Part shown: positions 17,258 through 25,856 of the stretch, piece after piece
How the letters are laid out: each line of letters begins with the position of its first letter
Numbering within the stretch: position 1 is the first letter of the stretch
From: Haloferax sp. Atlit-12N
GTDB taxonomy: Archaea; Halobacteriota; Halobacteria; Halobacteriales; Haloferacaceae
Length of the DNA: 64,000 nt
Assembly (NCBI RefSeq): GCF_003383095.1
Contig: NZ_PSYW01000003.1
Coordinates: forward strand, 310,001 to 374,000
Direction of reading: 5' to 3'
Program-made: the position numbers and the translations under genes
Notes under the pieces: generated by a model
Seen by the model: only the letters and a program-made list of their open reading frames with translations
What the model was told of the DNA's origin: nothing
The model's database searches: none

Positions 17258-18691
17258 ATGTATCAGCTGTCGGAGCAAGCGGAGCCTGTACCGTCGGGTT
17301 CGTCCCGAACCATCGACATCGGCTACATCGGCGGCGGGAGTCAGGGGTGGGCCCACACGCTCATCAACGACCTCGCGCAGTGTCCTGACCTCGCGGGGAG
17401 CGTCACGCTGTACGACGTGAACTACGAGATGGCGTCGAAGAACGCCCTCCTCGGCAACCGCGTGATGGACCGCGATGAGGCGGTCGGTGACTGGTCGTTC
17501 GAGGCGACCCGGAGCATGGACAAGGCGCTCGACGGGGCCGATTTCGTCATCTGCTCGATTCAGGACCCGCCGGGCGAGACGTTCGTCCACGACATCGACG
17601 TGCCCCAGGAGTACGGCATCTATCAGACGGTCGCCGACACCGTCGGCCCCGGCGGGGCGATTCGGGCGCTGCGAGCGATTCCGCAGTACCGCGAAATCGC
17701 CGCGACGGTCCGCGAGCGCTGTCCGGACGCGTGGGTCATCAACTACACCAACCCGATGACGGTCTGCACGCGGACGCTCTACGAGGAGTTCCCGGACATC
17801 AAGGCCATTGGGCTCTGTCACGAGGTGTTCAAGACGCAGAAGCTGTTCGCCGAGATGGCGGAGCGCTACATCGACGACGCCGAGGACGTCGCCCGCGACG
17901 AGGTTCGGGTCAACGTCAAGGGGGTCAACCACTTCACGTGGGTCGACGAGGCGCGGTGGCGCGACCGCGACGTGTTCCAGTACCTCGACGAGGAACTCGA
18001 CCGGCGAAAGTCGCTTTTCGACCGCGAGCCGGGCGACCTCGACGCCGAATCCTACTGGGTGAACAACGAGGAGGTCGCCCTCGACCTCTACGACCGCTTC
18101 GGCGTCCTCGGCGCGGCGGGCGACCGTCACCTCGTGGAGTTCGTCCCGTGGTATCTGAGCATCGACGAACCCGAGGAAATCCAGCGCTACGGTATCCGAC
18201 TCACGCCGAGTTCGGCCCGCGTCTCCGACGACGAGGGTCCGGACGAGATGGAGCGCTACCTCGAAGGCGACGCGGAGTTCGAGTTCCACGAGTCGGGCGA
18301 GGAGGCGGTCGACATCATGCGGGCGCTCTCCGGCGAGGGAACGTTCGTCACGCATCTCAACTACCCCAACGAGGGGCAGGTCGACGGTCTCCCCGAGGGC
18401 GCGGTGGTGGAGACGAACGCGCTCCTCTCCGGCGACGACGTGACACCCCTCTGTGCGGGCGGCCTCCCCGACGAGGTCGAGAGCATGGTCGAAACCCACG
18501 TCACGAATCAGGAGACGCTCGTGCGCGCGGGCTTCGAGGGCGACCTCGACCTCGCGTTTCAGGCGTTCCTCAACGAACCGCTCGTCACCGTCTCGCGCGA
18601 CGAGGCACAGGAGCTGTTCGCGAAACTCGTCGAACTGGAGCGCGAGTACTTCGCCGACTACGACCTCGACGCGTCGGTCCTGCAGGCGTAA
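17258..18691 (+). CDS. GH4 family glycosidase, probable alpha-galacturonidase or alpha-glucosidase
   Basis: This 477-aa protein belongs to the NAD- and Mn-dependent GH4 family. It has the N-terminal dinucleotide motif GYIGGGSQGW (22-31), the NYTNPM segment (162-167) and the metal-binding C187-H188 in GLCHEV. NHFTW follows at 224-228. GH4 enzymes hydrolyse by an oxidation-elimination mechanism, and some are alpha-galacturonidases. The surrounding pectin genes favour that activity here. The ATG at 17258 is preferred to an upstream in-frame start at 17228. There is no signal peptide, so it acts in the cytoplasm on imported oligosaccharides. Confidence 0.84.
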   Translation: MYQLSEQAEPVPSGSSRTIDIGYIGGGSQGWAHTLINDLAQCPDLAGSVTLYDVNYEMASKNALLGNRVMDRDEAVGDWSFEATRSMDKALDGADFVICSIQDPPGETFVHDIDVPQEYGIYQTVADTVGPGGAIRALRAIPQYREIAATVRERCPDAWVINYTNPMTVCTRTLYEEFPDIKAIGLCHEVFKTQKLFAEMAERYIDDAEDVARDEVRVNVKGVNHFTWVDEARWRDRDVFQYLDEELDRRKSLFDREPGDLDAESYWVNNEEVALDLYDRFGVLGAAGDRHLVEFVPWYLSIDEPEEIQRYGIRLTPSSARVSDDEGPDEMERYLEGDAEFEFHESGEEAVDIMRALSGEGTFVTHLNYPNEGQVDGLPEGAVVETNALLSGDDVTPLCAGGLPDEVESMVETHVTNQETLVRAGFEGDLDLAFQAFLNEPLVTVSRDEAQELFAKLVELEREYFADYDLDASVLQA

Positions 18692-18743
18692 GCCGGCGTT
18701 TCGAACCCCTGCGAACACGTCACCTCCCCGCTTTCGGGGTCAG

Positions 18744-18750
18744 CTATTTA
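18744..18750 (+). promoter_or_regulatory. TATA-like promoter of the F420-type oxidoreductase gene
   Basis: CTATTTA is centred about 29 nt before the ATG at 18776. The same CAGCTATTT context precedes the genes at 17258 and 29059. Confidence 0.5.
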
Positions 18751-18775
18751 TCCCGCCGTCCAGTCGGTACACGCG

Positions 18776-19858
18776 ATGTCGAGCGCCAATAGCCGCGGTT
18801 TGAGCTTCGGCTGTCAAGTTGTCAGCTACGGAAACGTCGAGGAAACCATCCAGCGAGCGGTCCGAGCCGAGACGGCCGGGTTCGACACCGTCACCGTCCC
18901 GGACCACCTGTTTCATCCGACCGGCTCCGAGGAGTATCTGGTGGACCCGCCGTGGGAGGCGTTCTCCGTCCTCGGGGCGATAGCCCAGCGCACCGATGAG
19001 GTGACTCTCATGCCCGGCGTCGCCGACTCGGTGCGCCGGCACCCGACCGAACTCGCGCACGTCACGGCCACGCTGGACCGGATGACGGACGGTCGAGCCG
19101 GTCTCGGCATCGGGGCCGGCGAGGCGTTCAACTTCGCCCCGATTTCGGACATCGACTGGGACGACCCGTACACCCGGTTCAGGGAGTGCGTCGCCGTCAT
19201 CGACGGGCTGTGGAACTCGACGGTAGACGAGCCGTTTTCCTTCGCGGGGGACTACTTCGACCTCGACGACGCGCACATGGGGCTGAAGCCCGCACAGGAC
19301 CCGCGCCCGCCGCTCTGGATAGGCGGCTACGGCGAGAGCATGCGCGGTCTGACGGGCGCGGTCGCGGACGGCTGGTTCCCGTGGATTTACTCGCCCGACG
19401 AGTACGCGGCCGACCTGCAGAAAGTCCTCGACGTGGCCGCAGACCGCGGCCGCGACCCCGAGGCCATCGACCGCGCCGTCATGGTTCCGACGACAGTCTC
19501 CGACGACGGCGACGAGGCGCGCGCGGCCGGCATCGAGCGTAACCGCGTGAATCTCGCGCTCCGGCCGCCGCTCCTCGCCGACATGGGCTACGAGGATATC
19601 GCGGAGTCGACGCCAATCATGTGGCAGATGGCGTTCGACGAGCAACAGGAACGGCAACTGTCGGCGGCGGCCGAGCGCATCCCCGACGAGGCTGTTGACG
19701 ACATCTGCGTCGCCGGCGACCCCGCCCGCGCCATCGAGCGCATCGAGGCGTTCCGCGACGCGGGCGTCGATAACCTCGTTCTCATCCCGGTCGGTGACTA
19801 CGAGGAGACGATGCGGCACTACGAAAACGAGATTATCCCGTACTTCAGCGAGCGGTAG
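18776..19858 (+). CDS. LLM-class, F420-dependent-type oxidoreductase
   Basis: This 360-aa TIM-barrel protein resembles the bacterial-luciferase-like family, in particular F420-dependent glucose-6-phosphate dehydrogenase relatives. Typical segments are FGCQVVSYG, FDTVTVPDHLFHP, LMPGVADSVRRHPTELAH and RAGLGIGAGEAFNF. Haloarchaea make F420, so the cofactor is plausible. It ends the plus-strand sugar-acid run and may oxidise a sugar or uronate intermediate. The substrate is unknown. Confidence 0.84.
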   Translation: MSSANSRGLSFGCQVVSYGNVEETIQRAVRAETAGFDTVTVPDHLFHPTGSEEYLVDPPWEAFSVLGAIAQRTDEVTLMPGVADSVRRHPTELAHVTATLDRMTDGRAGLGIGAGEAFNFAPISDIDWDDPYTRFRECVAVIDGLWNSTVDEPFSFAGDYFDLDDAHMGLKPAQDPRPPLWIGGYGESMRGLTGAVADGWFPWIYSPDEYAADLQKVLDVAADRGRDPEAIDRAVMVPTTVSDDGDEARAAGIERNRVNLALRPPLLADMGYEDIAESTPIMWQMAFDEQQERQLSAAAERIPDEAVDDICVAGDPARAIERIEAFRDAGVDNLVLIPVGDYEETMRHYENEIIPYFSER

Positions 19859-19914
19859 CGCGGCGGGACGAACCGGAGCGTCGGTCGCCGACACCGGCTG
19901 ATGCGGTCAGTCGG

Positions 19915-20157
19915 TCACTCCTGTGCGCCGTCGCTGACGCCGGCCTCTTGTCGGCCGTCGTCGTCTCCTCTACTCGCGTCGATTCGCGGCTCCACGCCGA
20001 ATCGGTAGTACACCGTCCAGACGGCTGCGACGACGGCGACGATGGCGAACAGCGTCGGCGACCACTCCATGCCGAACTGCTGGGCCAGCCACATTCCCGA
20101 GAGCATGACGCCGAGGACGAACACGAACACGGTCAGGTCGGCGGCTCGAAGGTTCAT
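19915..20157 (-). CDS. Small two-helix membrane protein
   Basis: This 80-aa protein has two hydrophobic helices at about residues 8-26 and 33-50 separated by a short loop, and an acidic, charged C-terminal tail of about 25 residues. No family is recognised. A minus-strand CGTTTATC lies about 35 nt before the ATG. It follows a ThuA-like gene on the same strand. Confidence 0.65.
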   Translation of the reverse strand: MNLRAADLTVFVFVLGVMLSGMWLAQQFGMEWSPTLFAIVAVVAAVWTVYYRFGVEPRIDASRGDDDGRQEAGVSDGAQE

Positions 20158-20227
20158 GTATCGACGTTCGGAACCGACCGGGATAAACGTTCACACGCCG
20201 CCGCCGGCGACGCCGCGGTCGACCCGC

Positions 20228-20881
20228 TCAGGCGCGGACCAGCCAGCCGACGGCGTTGCGGAGCAGTCGCCGGTAGTCCTCGTTCTCGAAGGCCTCGGCG
20301 GTGTGGCCGAGCGATGCGTAACAGACTCGCCCCGCACCGTACTCGCGGACCCACGCGACCGGGTAGTCGGTGAGGTCGGGATGGTCCATACGCGCGAGCA
20401 CGGTCACGTCGTCGTCCACGTCGACCTGATACGGCTCGTCGAGCACCTCGAAGTCTGAGACGCCGTCAGTCACGGCGTGGTCGGAGACGATTTCGACGCC
20501 GAACGTCGACCGCTCGGGGTGGGTGAGGAAATGGCCGCCGATGAGGTCGCGGAGGTCGGGAAACGGCTCGTCGCGTTTGTCGAGGCCGCCGTCGCCGTCG
20601 TGGACGTTGATGAGGTCGGCGGCGCAGTGGAGACCGAGATACGCCCCGCCGTCGCGGACGAACCCGAGGAGGCCGTCCAACTGCGCGGGTGTCAGGGTCG
20701 CGTCCGTCAGGTAGTCCACGACGAGGTCGTAACCCCCGAGGTCGGCGAGGGCGTCTTTGTCGGTTGTCGCGGTCACCTCGGCGGCGTCGCCGATGGCGGA
20801 CTCGATGTGCGGTCGCATCTCCTCGAAGTCGTGGAACGAGAAGGTCGTCTCTCCGATGACTAACGCTGACGGCTGTTGCAT
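20228..20881 (-). CDS. ThuA-domain protein
   Basis: This 217-aa protein has the ThuA-type amidotransferase-like fold: a DLVVDYL strand, GAYLGLHCAADL with a nucleophile-elbow-like Cys, GGHFLTHPE, DHPVAWVREYGAGRVCYASLGHTAEAF-type segments and LLRNAVGWL at the end. It differs clearly from the other ThuA-like protein at 8548. It lies next to a CBM9-like gene and divergent from the UxaA operon. The likely role is in sugar-derivative catabolism. The chemistry is unknown. Confidence 0.8.
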   Translation of the reverse strand: MQQPSALVIGETTFSFHDFEEMRPHIESAIGDAAEVTATTDKDALADLGGYDLVVDYLTDATLTPAQLDGLLGFVRDGGAYLGLHCAADLINVHDGDGGLDKRDEPFPDLRDLIGGHFLTHPERSTFGVEIVSDHAVTDGVSDFEVLDEPYQVDVDDDVTVLARMDHPDLTDYPVAWVREYGAGRVCYASLGHTAEAFENEDYRRLLRNAVGWLVRA

Positions 20882-20974
20882 GGACTGCCGTTCTCGGCCC
20901 GTGTGAAAAGCCGTTTCGGTGCCACCACGACCTGCTCGGTACGACCGTCTGGGGCAACCCTCCGAGGCGACCGC

Positions 20975-21658
20975 TCACTCGAACTCGATGCGCCCGAAGA
21001 ACGACGGCGAGTGGTACGTCGGCTCCGGCAGTTCGATGCGGTTCCACGTCCCCTTCTGCGCGTCGGGGAGGCCGCTCCGGTAGAAGTTCCCGCGCCAGAC
21101 TGTCCCCGAGTCGAGTTCGAGCGGGAGGTCGGTCAGCGACCGGAGCGTCGAAAGCGGGAGCCGCGCCGCGAGCCACCACGAGTCGTCGTCCGGGGACGCG
21201 GTCTTCGTGGGGCCGGGGACGGACGTTTCCACCTCGACGGCCGCCGCATCGGTCGGCGAGACGGGGTCGCGGCCGATGTCGCGCTCGCGCCAGTTCGGCT
21301 CCTGCCACGCGAGTTTGAACGTACCGCAGCAGTTCGCCTCGAAGTTGAAGTACCGTCCCGGCGAGCCGTCCTCGGGCGGGGCCGGCGTGGCGAACAGTTC
21401 GACCGAACTATCCTCGAACGTCGGCCCGTTCAGCTCCGTCACGTCGGCGGTTATCTCGTCGTCTTCGACGTGGAACTGCAGGTAGAGCGCTTCCGCGTCG
21501 AACAGCGCCCTAACCGTCGTCTCCGGACCGGGCTCGTCGCCCCACGCGTACTCGTCCAGTCGGGCGACGTTCGCCCGCTCCCACACCGTCCCGTCGACCG
21601 CACCAGTCAGCGGGACCGCTCTGGCCGCGTCGATGCGGCTGACTTCGTAGGTTCGCAT
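20975..21658 (-). CDS. CBM9-like carbohydrate-binding protein
   Basis: This 227-aa protein resembles stand-alone family 9 carbohydrate-binding-like domains. It has GAVDGTVWERA near the N-terminus, ALYLQFHVEDDEI, SSVELFATP, YFNFEANCCGTFKLAW and WWLAARLPL. It lacks a signal peptide, so if it binds sugars it does so in the cytoplasm or is a structural module. The start is taken as the ATG at 21658, three codons inside a longer frame. It is divergent from the UxaA operon by 86 nt. Confidence 0.75.
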   Translation of the reverse strand: MRTYEVSRIDAARAVPLTGAVDGTVWERANVARLDEYAWGDEPGPETTVRALFDAEALYLQFHVEDDEITADVTELNGPTFEDSSVELFATPAPPEDGSPGRYFNFEANCCGTFKLAWQEPNWRERDIGRDPVSPTDAAAVEVETSVPGPTKTASPDDDSWWLAARLPLSTLRSLTDLPLELDSGTVWRGNFYRSGLPDAQKGTWNRIELPEPTYHSPSFFGRIEFE

Positions 21659-21744
21659 ACGACACACTCACTCGACCCGCCCGCAAGAGCGTTCCGCCCG
21701 CGCCCGACGAAACCACTTTGTCGGGCGCTACCGAATCGCGTGGT

Positions 21745-22935
21745 ATGAGACGAGAGTTCACCGGCTACCGCCGGGAGAGCGGCCGCATCGGGGTCAGAAA
21801 CCACGTCGCCGTCCTTCCGACCTCGGTCGCGTCGTCGTGTGTCGCCCGCGGCATCGCGGCCGAGGCGGGGGCGTGGGCACGCGCGACGCCGCACCAGATG
21901 GGAGCGAACCAACCGGACGAGGCGCGGGCACAGACCGAGCGGGTGCTGGTCGGCGTCGGGCGAAATCCGAACGTCGGCGCGGCGCTCGTCGTCGAGTTCG
22001 GAACCGAGGACATCGACGCCGACGACATCGCCGACCGAATCGCCCGCGACGGGAAGCCGGTGGAGACGCTGTCGGTCCGCGAGGTCGGCGGGACGGCCGC
22101 GGCCCTCCAGCGCGGGCGAACCGCCCTCGACTCGCTGAACGAGGCAGCCGCGGACGCCCGTCACGAGTCGGCCGACGCGAGCGAACTCGTCGTCGGCGTC
22201 GAGTGCGGCGGGAGCGACGCCACCTCGGGTATCGCCGCCAACCCCGCCGTCGGCGACGCCTGCGACCGTCTCGTCGCGGCCGGGGGAACCGCCTCGTTCA
22301 GCGAGACGCCGGAGTTCATCGGCGCGGAGCACGTCCTCGCGGAGCGGTGCGCCGACGAGGAGACCCGCCGCAGACTGCTCGACCGCGTCGAGCGTCGCGA
22401 GGCGACCGCCGACCTGATGGGCGTCGACCTCCGGGGCGCACAGCCCTCGCCCGGCAATCAGGAGGGCGGGCTCACGACCATCGAGGAAAAGAGCCTCGGA
22501 GCCATCTCCAAGGGTGGGACGACTCCCGTGCGCGGCATCGTCGACTACGCCGAGCGCCTGCCGGTCGGCGGCGGCCTCGTCTTGATGGACACGCCGGGCT
22601 ACGACGTGGAGAGCGTCGTCGGCAAGGTCGCCGGCGGGGCGCAGATTATCGTCTTCACCACCGGCCGCGGGAGTACCACCGGCAACCCCGTCGCGCCTGT
22701 GGTGAAGGTCACGGGCAACCCCCGGACGTGGGAGCGCATGCGGTCGAACATGGACGTGAACGCCGGGGCGGTGGTCGAGGGCGACGCGACGATTTCCGAG
22801 GTTGGTGAGCGCATCTTCGACGAGGTGCTCGCTGTCGCCGACGGGAAGCGAACCGGGGCCGAGACGCGCCGGATGGAGGAGTTTGCCATCACGGAGGTCC
22901 ACCCGCGCGAACTCGCGGAGGTGCGGGGCACATGA
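21745..22935 (+). CDS. UxaA-family dehydratase large subunit A (C-terminal motif half kept)
   Basis: This 396-aa protein is homologous to the catalytic part of altronate/galactarate dehydratases. It keeps the family's later motifs: ECGGSDATSG (C154), ETPEFIGAEH, the SPGNQEGGLTTIEEKSLG stretch and GGAQIIVFTTGRG. The earlier motifs are degenerate: the usual HxHGC(G/S)Q is HQMGANQ (50-56), GLGCE is EFGTE, and IQxxGGT is VREVGGT. The next-but-one gene shows the opposite pattern. Its stop overlaps the start of the SAF-domain gene by 4 nt (ATGA), so the three are translated together. It probably forms one enzyme with them, dehydrating an aldonic or aldaric acid. Confidence 0.86.
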   Translation: MRREFTGYRRESGRIGVRNHVAVLPTSVASSCVARGIAAEAGAWARATPHQMGANQPDEARAQTERVLVGVGRNPNVGAALVVEFGTEDIDADDIADRIARDGKPVETLSVREVGGTAAALQRGRTALDSLNEAAADARHESADASELVVGVECGGSDATSGIAANPAVGDACDRLVAAGGTASFSETPEFIGAEHVLAERCADEETRRRLLDRVERREATADLMGVDLRGAQPSPGNQEGGLTTIEEKSLGAISKGGTTPVRGIVDYAERLPVGGGLVLMDTPGYDVESVVGKVAGGAQIIVFTTGRGSTTGNPVAPVVKVTGNPRTWERMRSNMDVNAGAVVEGDATISEVGERIFDEVLAVADGKRTGAETRRMEEFAITEVHPRELAEVRGT

Positions 22936-23243
22936 AGGGTCGCGTCCTCGACGGGGCCGCCCTCGTGCTGGCCGATGGCGACAGCGTGGCGACGGCGCTC
23001 GAAGACCTCGACGCCGGGCGCGAGGTCCGCGATGGAGACCAGGCGGTGACGCTCGCGGACGACGTTCCGTTCGGTCATAAATTCGCCCTCGAACCGCTGT
23101 CGGCCGGCGAGACGGTTCAGAAATACGGCGAGGTCATCGGGCGGGCCACGGAGGCGGTCGCGGCCGGCGAATGGGTCCACACGCACAACTGCGAGAGCAC
23201 TCGCGGCCGCGGCGATGTGGCGGCGACGGAGGCGGAGCGATGA
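22932..23243 (+). CDS. UxaA-family small subunit (SAF domain)
   Basis: This 103-aa protein corresponds to the N-terminal SAF domain of altronate/galactarate dehydratases. It has GHKFAL, the KYGEVIGRATEAVAAGEWVH segment and THNCESTRGRGD, all typical. In bacteria this domain is often fused to the large part. Here it is a separate gene that overlaps both large-subunit genes by 4 nt, with ATGA at each junction. Strict translational coupling argues for a three-subunit complex. Confidence 0.88.
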   Translation: MKGRVLDGAALVLADGDSVATALEDLDAGREVRDGDQAVTLADDVPFGHKFALEPLSAGETVQKYGEVIGRATEAVAAGEWVHTHNCESTRGRGDVAATEAER

Positions 23244-24394
23244 CCGAAAACCGCCTCTCCAACCGAATCGGCCGCGACTCGTTCGCTGGCTACCCCCGAC
23301 CCGACGGCCGCCTCGGCATCCGCAATCGGGTGCTCGTTCTCCCGTCGGTCATCTGCTCGCACGTCGTCGCCGAGGAGATAGCCGCCCGTTCGCCGGGTGC
23401 GGTGGCCGCGCCCCACGACCACGGCTGTGGGCAACTGGGCGCGGACGCCGAACAGACCGAGCGGACGCTCGTCGGCCTCGCCGGCAATCCCAACGTCGCA
23501 GGGACGGTCGTCGTCGGTCTCGGCTGTGAGACGGTCCGGAGCGACGTCGTCGCGGCGGCGGTCGAAGAACGCGGGCTTCCGGTCCGCGAACTCACGATAC
23601 AGGACACCGGGGGGACCGACGCCTGCGCCGACCGCGGCGTGGCCGCCGTTGCCGACCTCCGCGAGTCGGCGGCCGCGCAGGAGCCAGCGGAGGCAGACGA
23701 CTCGACCACAACAGCCGACGAACCGGCGGCGACCCTCGGCGACCTCACAGTCGGCGTCGTCGTCGATGACCTCGCGGACTCGACCAGACGGCACGCGCAC
23801 CCGCTCGTCGCCGAGTTGGTCGAGCGAGTCGCGGCGGCCGGCGGCCGGGTCATCGTCGCCGGCAATGAACGGTTCGCTGCGCACCCCGACGAGACGCGGG
23901 CACTCGTCGGCGACGCGGCCGCCGACCGACTGCTTGACGCGGCGGACAGACCTGCGAGAGCGACGCGCGTCGGAACGGAGGCGGCGACCCAAGGATTTGA
24001 GGCCGCGACGGGATTCATCGGCGACGCACCGGTCGCGGGTATCGCGGCGTACGGGGAGCGAGTCGGCGATGAGGGCGGCGGCGTGACGATTCTCGACGCG
24101 CCCTCCCGGGTCGAAGAGGCCGCAACCGGCCTCGCCGCCGCGGGCGCGCACCTCGTCCTCCACGTCACGGGACAGGGGACGCCCGCCGGCCATCCCATCG
24201 TCCCAGTGGTGAAGCTCTCCGGCGACGCGGACACCCTCGCGGCCGTCCCCGACGACATCGACCTCGACGCCCGCGAGGCGGACGCGGACGACCTCGAATC
24301 GCTCCTTCTCGCCGTCGCCGACGGTGACCGGACGTGTGCCGAGCAACACGGACTCACGGAGTTCGCCATCGCCCGGGCCGGCCCGTCGACCTGA
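23240..24394 (+). CDS. UxaA-family dehydratase large subunit B (N-terminal motif half kept)
   Basis: This 384-aa protein is the second UxaA-like large subunit. It keeps the early motifs lost in subunit A: PDGRLGIRNRVLVLP, HDHGCGQ (59-65, C63), GLGCE (C96) and IQDTGGT. The later motifs are gone: no CGGSD, no ETPE-IGAEH, no SPGN-GGLT-IEEKSLG. In their place is a low-complexity acidic linker at about 145-165 and a poorly conserved region. The start ATG overlaps the SAF gene stop (ATGA). The pattern suggests a heteromeric active site made from this subunit's N-terminal half and subunit A's C-terminal half. Confidence 0.84.
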   Translation: MTENRLSNRIGRDSFAGYPRPDGRLGIRNRVLVLPSVICSHVVAEEIAARSPGAVAAPHDHGCGQLGADAEQTERTLVGLAGNPNVAGTVVVGLGCETVRSDVVAAAVEERGLPVRELTIQDTGGTDACADRGVAAVADLRESAAAQEPAEADDSTTTADEPAATLGDLTVGVVVDDLADSTRRHAHPLVAELVERVAAAGGRVIVAGNERFAAHPDETRALVGDAAADRLLDAADRPARATRVGTEAATQGFEAATGFIGDAPVAGIAAYGERVGDEGGGVTILDAPSRVEEAATGLAAAGAHLVLHVTGQGTPAGHPIVPVVKLSGDADTLAAVPDDIDLDAREADADDLESLLLAVADGDRTCAEQHGLTEFAIARAGPST

Positions 24395-24488
24395 GCCCGT
24401 TCCGGCAATTCGGACGTGTCAGTGAGATGAATATGTCGTCTTCCGCCTCGCCAATCTTTATTGGGTGGTAGTGTCACACCGAGTCGTA

Positions 24489-25733
24489 GTGGTAGTCAAT
24501 CAGCAGGCTCGACCAGCGAGTCGTGGACAGCGAAGCGCACTCGCGCTCATCGGTATCTCGCGCGTCGCGTGCGGGTCGCTCTTCGGGACGGCGATGGCGC
24601 TCTACATCGGAGAACAGGGGTCGCCGTTCGCGGTGAGCCTCGCGTACGCGGCGTTCTCCTTCGGACTGTTCGTGTTCGCCCCGGTCTGGGGCGCAATCGC
24701 CGACATCACGGGACGACGGCGCGCGATACTCATCGGCACCGCGTTTCTCTCGACGCTCGCCGTCGTTCCGTTGACGGTCAGCGCCTCGGTTCCGCTCCAA
24801 ATCGTCTGTCGGGGCCTCTTCGCGGTGTTCACCGCCGGTTTCCAGTCGGTGATTCTCACTATCGTGAGCGAGTCGGGCGGCGAGTCGGAGCGCGGACGCT
24901 CCATCGGTTTCTACAGCAGCGCCCGCTCTACCGGGGCTATCAGCGGTCGGCTGTTCGTCGGCTATCTCGTCGGCCTGCTCGTGCCGACCGACCTCTATCT
25001 CGTCGTCGTCGGTCTCGGACTCGTGGCGACGCTCCTCACGCTCCGCATCGCCGACCCGACACCGCCGTCCGAAGAGACACTGACCACGGGTCGACTCCTG
25101 GGGGAAGTCCGCGGACGACTCCTCCCCGGCGGCGCGCGGCGGGAACTGTTCGAGCGGACCGGACTCGGCTGGCTGTACGTCGGTATCGTCCTCCGGAACA
25201 TGACCGAGAAGGGCTTCATCTCGGTCGTCCCGGTGTTCCTCGTCGCCGACGTGGGGCTCTCGAACGTCGTCATGGGTGCCGTGCTTGCGGTCAGTCCCGC
25301 GGTCCGGGTGGTCTCGATGTACGGCTTCGGCCGCCTGAGCGACAGTATCGGGCGGAAGAAACTCATCGTCGGCGGCCTCGCCGGCAGCGGCATACAGGCG
25401 CTCGTCGTCGTGCTCGCGCTTCTCCCCGACGGGCAGCTCGCCCGCATCGGTATCAGCAGCACCGCCTTCGTCGTCCACGCGGTCACGTTCTCGATGCTCA
25501 CTGTGGGTACCATCGCCTTCGTCGCAGATGTGGCCCCGGTCGACCGCGAGTCCGAACTGATGGGACTTCGCTCGACCGCCCGCGGTCTCGGCGGCGTTCT
25601 CGGACCGCTTCTCGTCGGCGTGCTCGCCACCCGGTTCGACTACGCCACGGCGTTCGTCTGCACCAGCGTCCTCGCGTTCGTTGCCGCCGGGCTGGTCGGA
25701 CGGACGCTCACCGAGAGTTTCTCACCCGAGTGA
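24489..25733 (+). CDS. MFS transporter
   Basis: This protein of about 414 aa is a 12-helix major facilitator with the loop 2-3 motif in GAIADITGRRRAIL and a second copy in GRLSDSIGRKKLIV. Start choice is uncertain: the frame opens with several GTG codons (24465, 24471, 24489). I take 24489 because CTTTATT at 24455-24461 lies about 30 nt upstream. It follows the UxaA operon by 94 nt and may import or export a sugar acid. The substrate cannot be inferred from sequence. Confidence 0.82.
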   Translation: MVVNQQARPASRGQRSALALIGISRVACGSLFGTAMALYIGEQGSPFAVSLAYAAFSFGLFVFAPVWGAIADITGRRRAILIGTAFLSTLAVVPLTVSASVPLQIVCRGLFAVFTAGFQSVILTIVSESGGESERGRSIGFYSSARSTGAISGRLFVGYLVGLLVPTDLYLVVVGLGLVATLLTLRIADPTPPSEETLTTGRLLGEVRGRLLPGGARRELFERTGLGWLYVGIVLRNMTEKGFISVVPVFLVADVGLSNVVMGAVLAVSPAVRVVSMYGFGRLSDSIGRKKLIVGGLAGSGIQALVVVLALLPDGQLARIGISSTAFVVHAVTFSMLTVGTIAFVADVAPVDRESELMGLRSTARGLGGVLGPLLVGVLATRFDYATAFVCTSVLAFVAAGLVGRTLTESFSPE

Positions 25734-25805
25734 GCCGCGCCACGCCGTACGACCGCCCGACGCGCTGGTAAACGCTTATCACGCCGCCCGCTGACGTTCG
25801 AGTCG

Positions 25806-25856
25806 ATGACGCCTACAGTCGCCACTTCCCCTTCGCCCGACGGTGAGCGCCGATGA
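25806..25856 (+). CDS. Putative 16-aa leader peptide (uORF)
   Basis: ATG at 25806 opens a 16-codon frame (MTPTVATSPSPDGERR) whose TGA overlaps the start of the Gfo/Idh/MocA gene at 25853 as ATGA. A TATA-like CTTATC near 25775-25780 lies 28-29 nt before this ATG, the normal leaderless spacing. The mini-ORF would therefore be the first thing translated. This would explain how the downstream gene, otherwise about 75 nt from the promoter, is initiated. It is too short for homology evidence. Confidence 0.4.
   Translation: MTPTVATSPSPDGERR

Noticed and set aside
16742-18718. 658-codon open frame antisense to the stress protein and GH4 genes
   Set aside because: It runs opposite two clear genes and shows no motifs. 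It is a GC-skew shadow.
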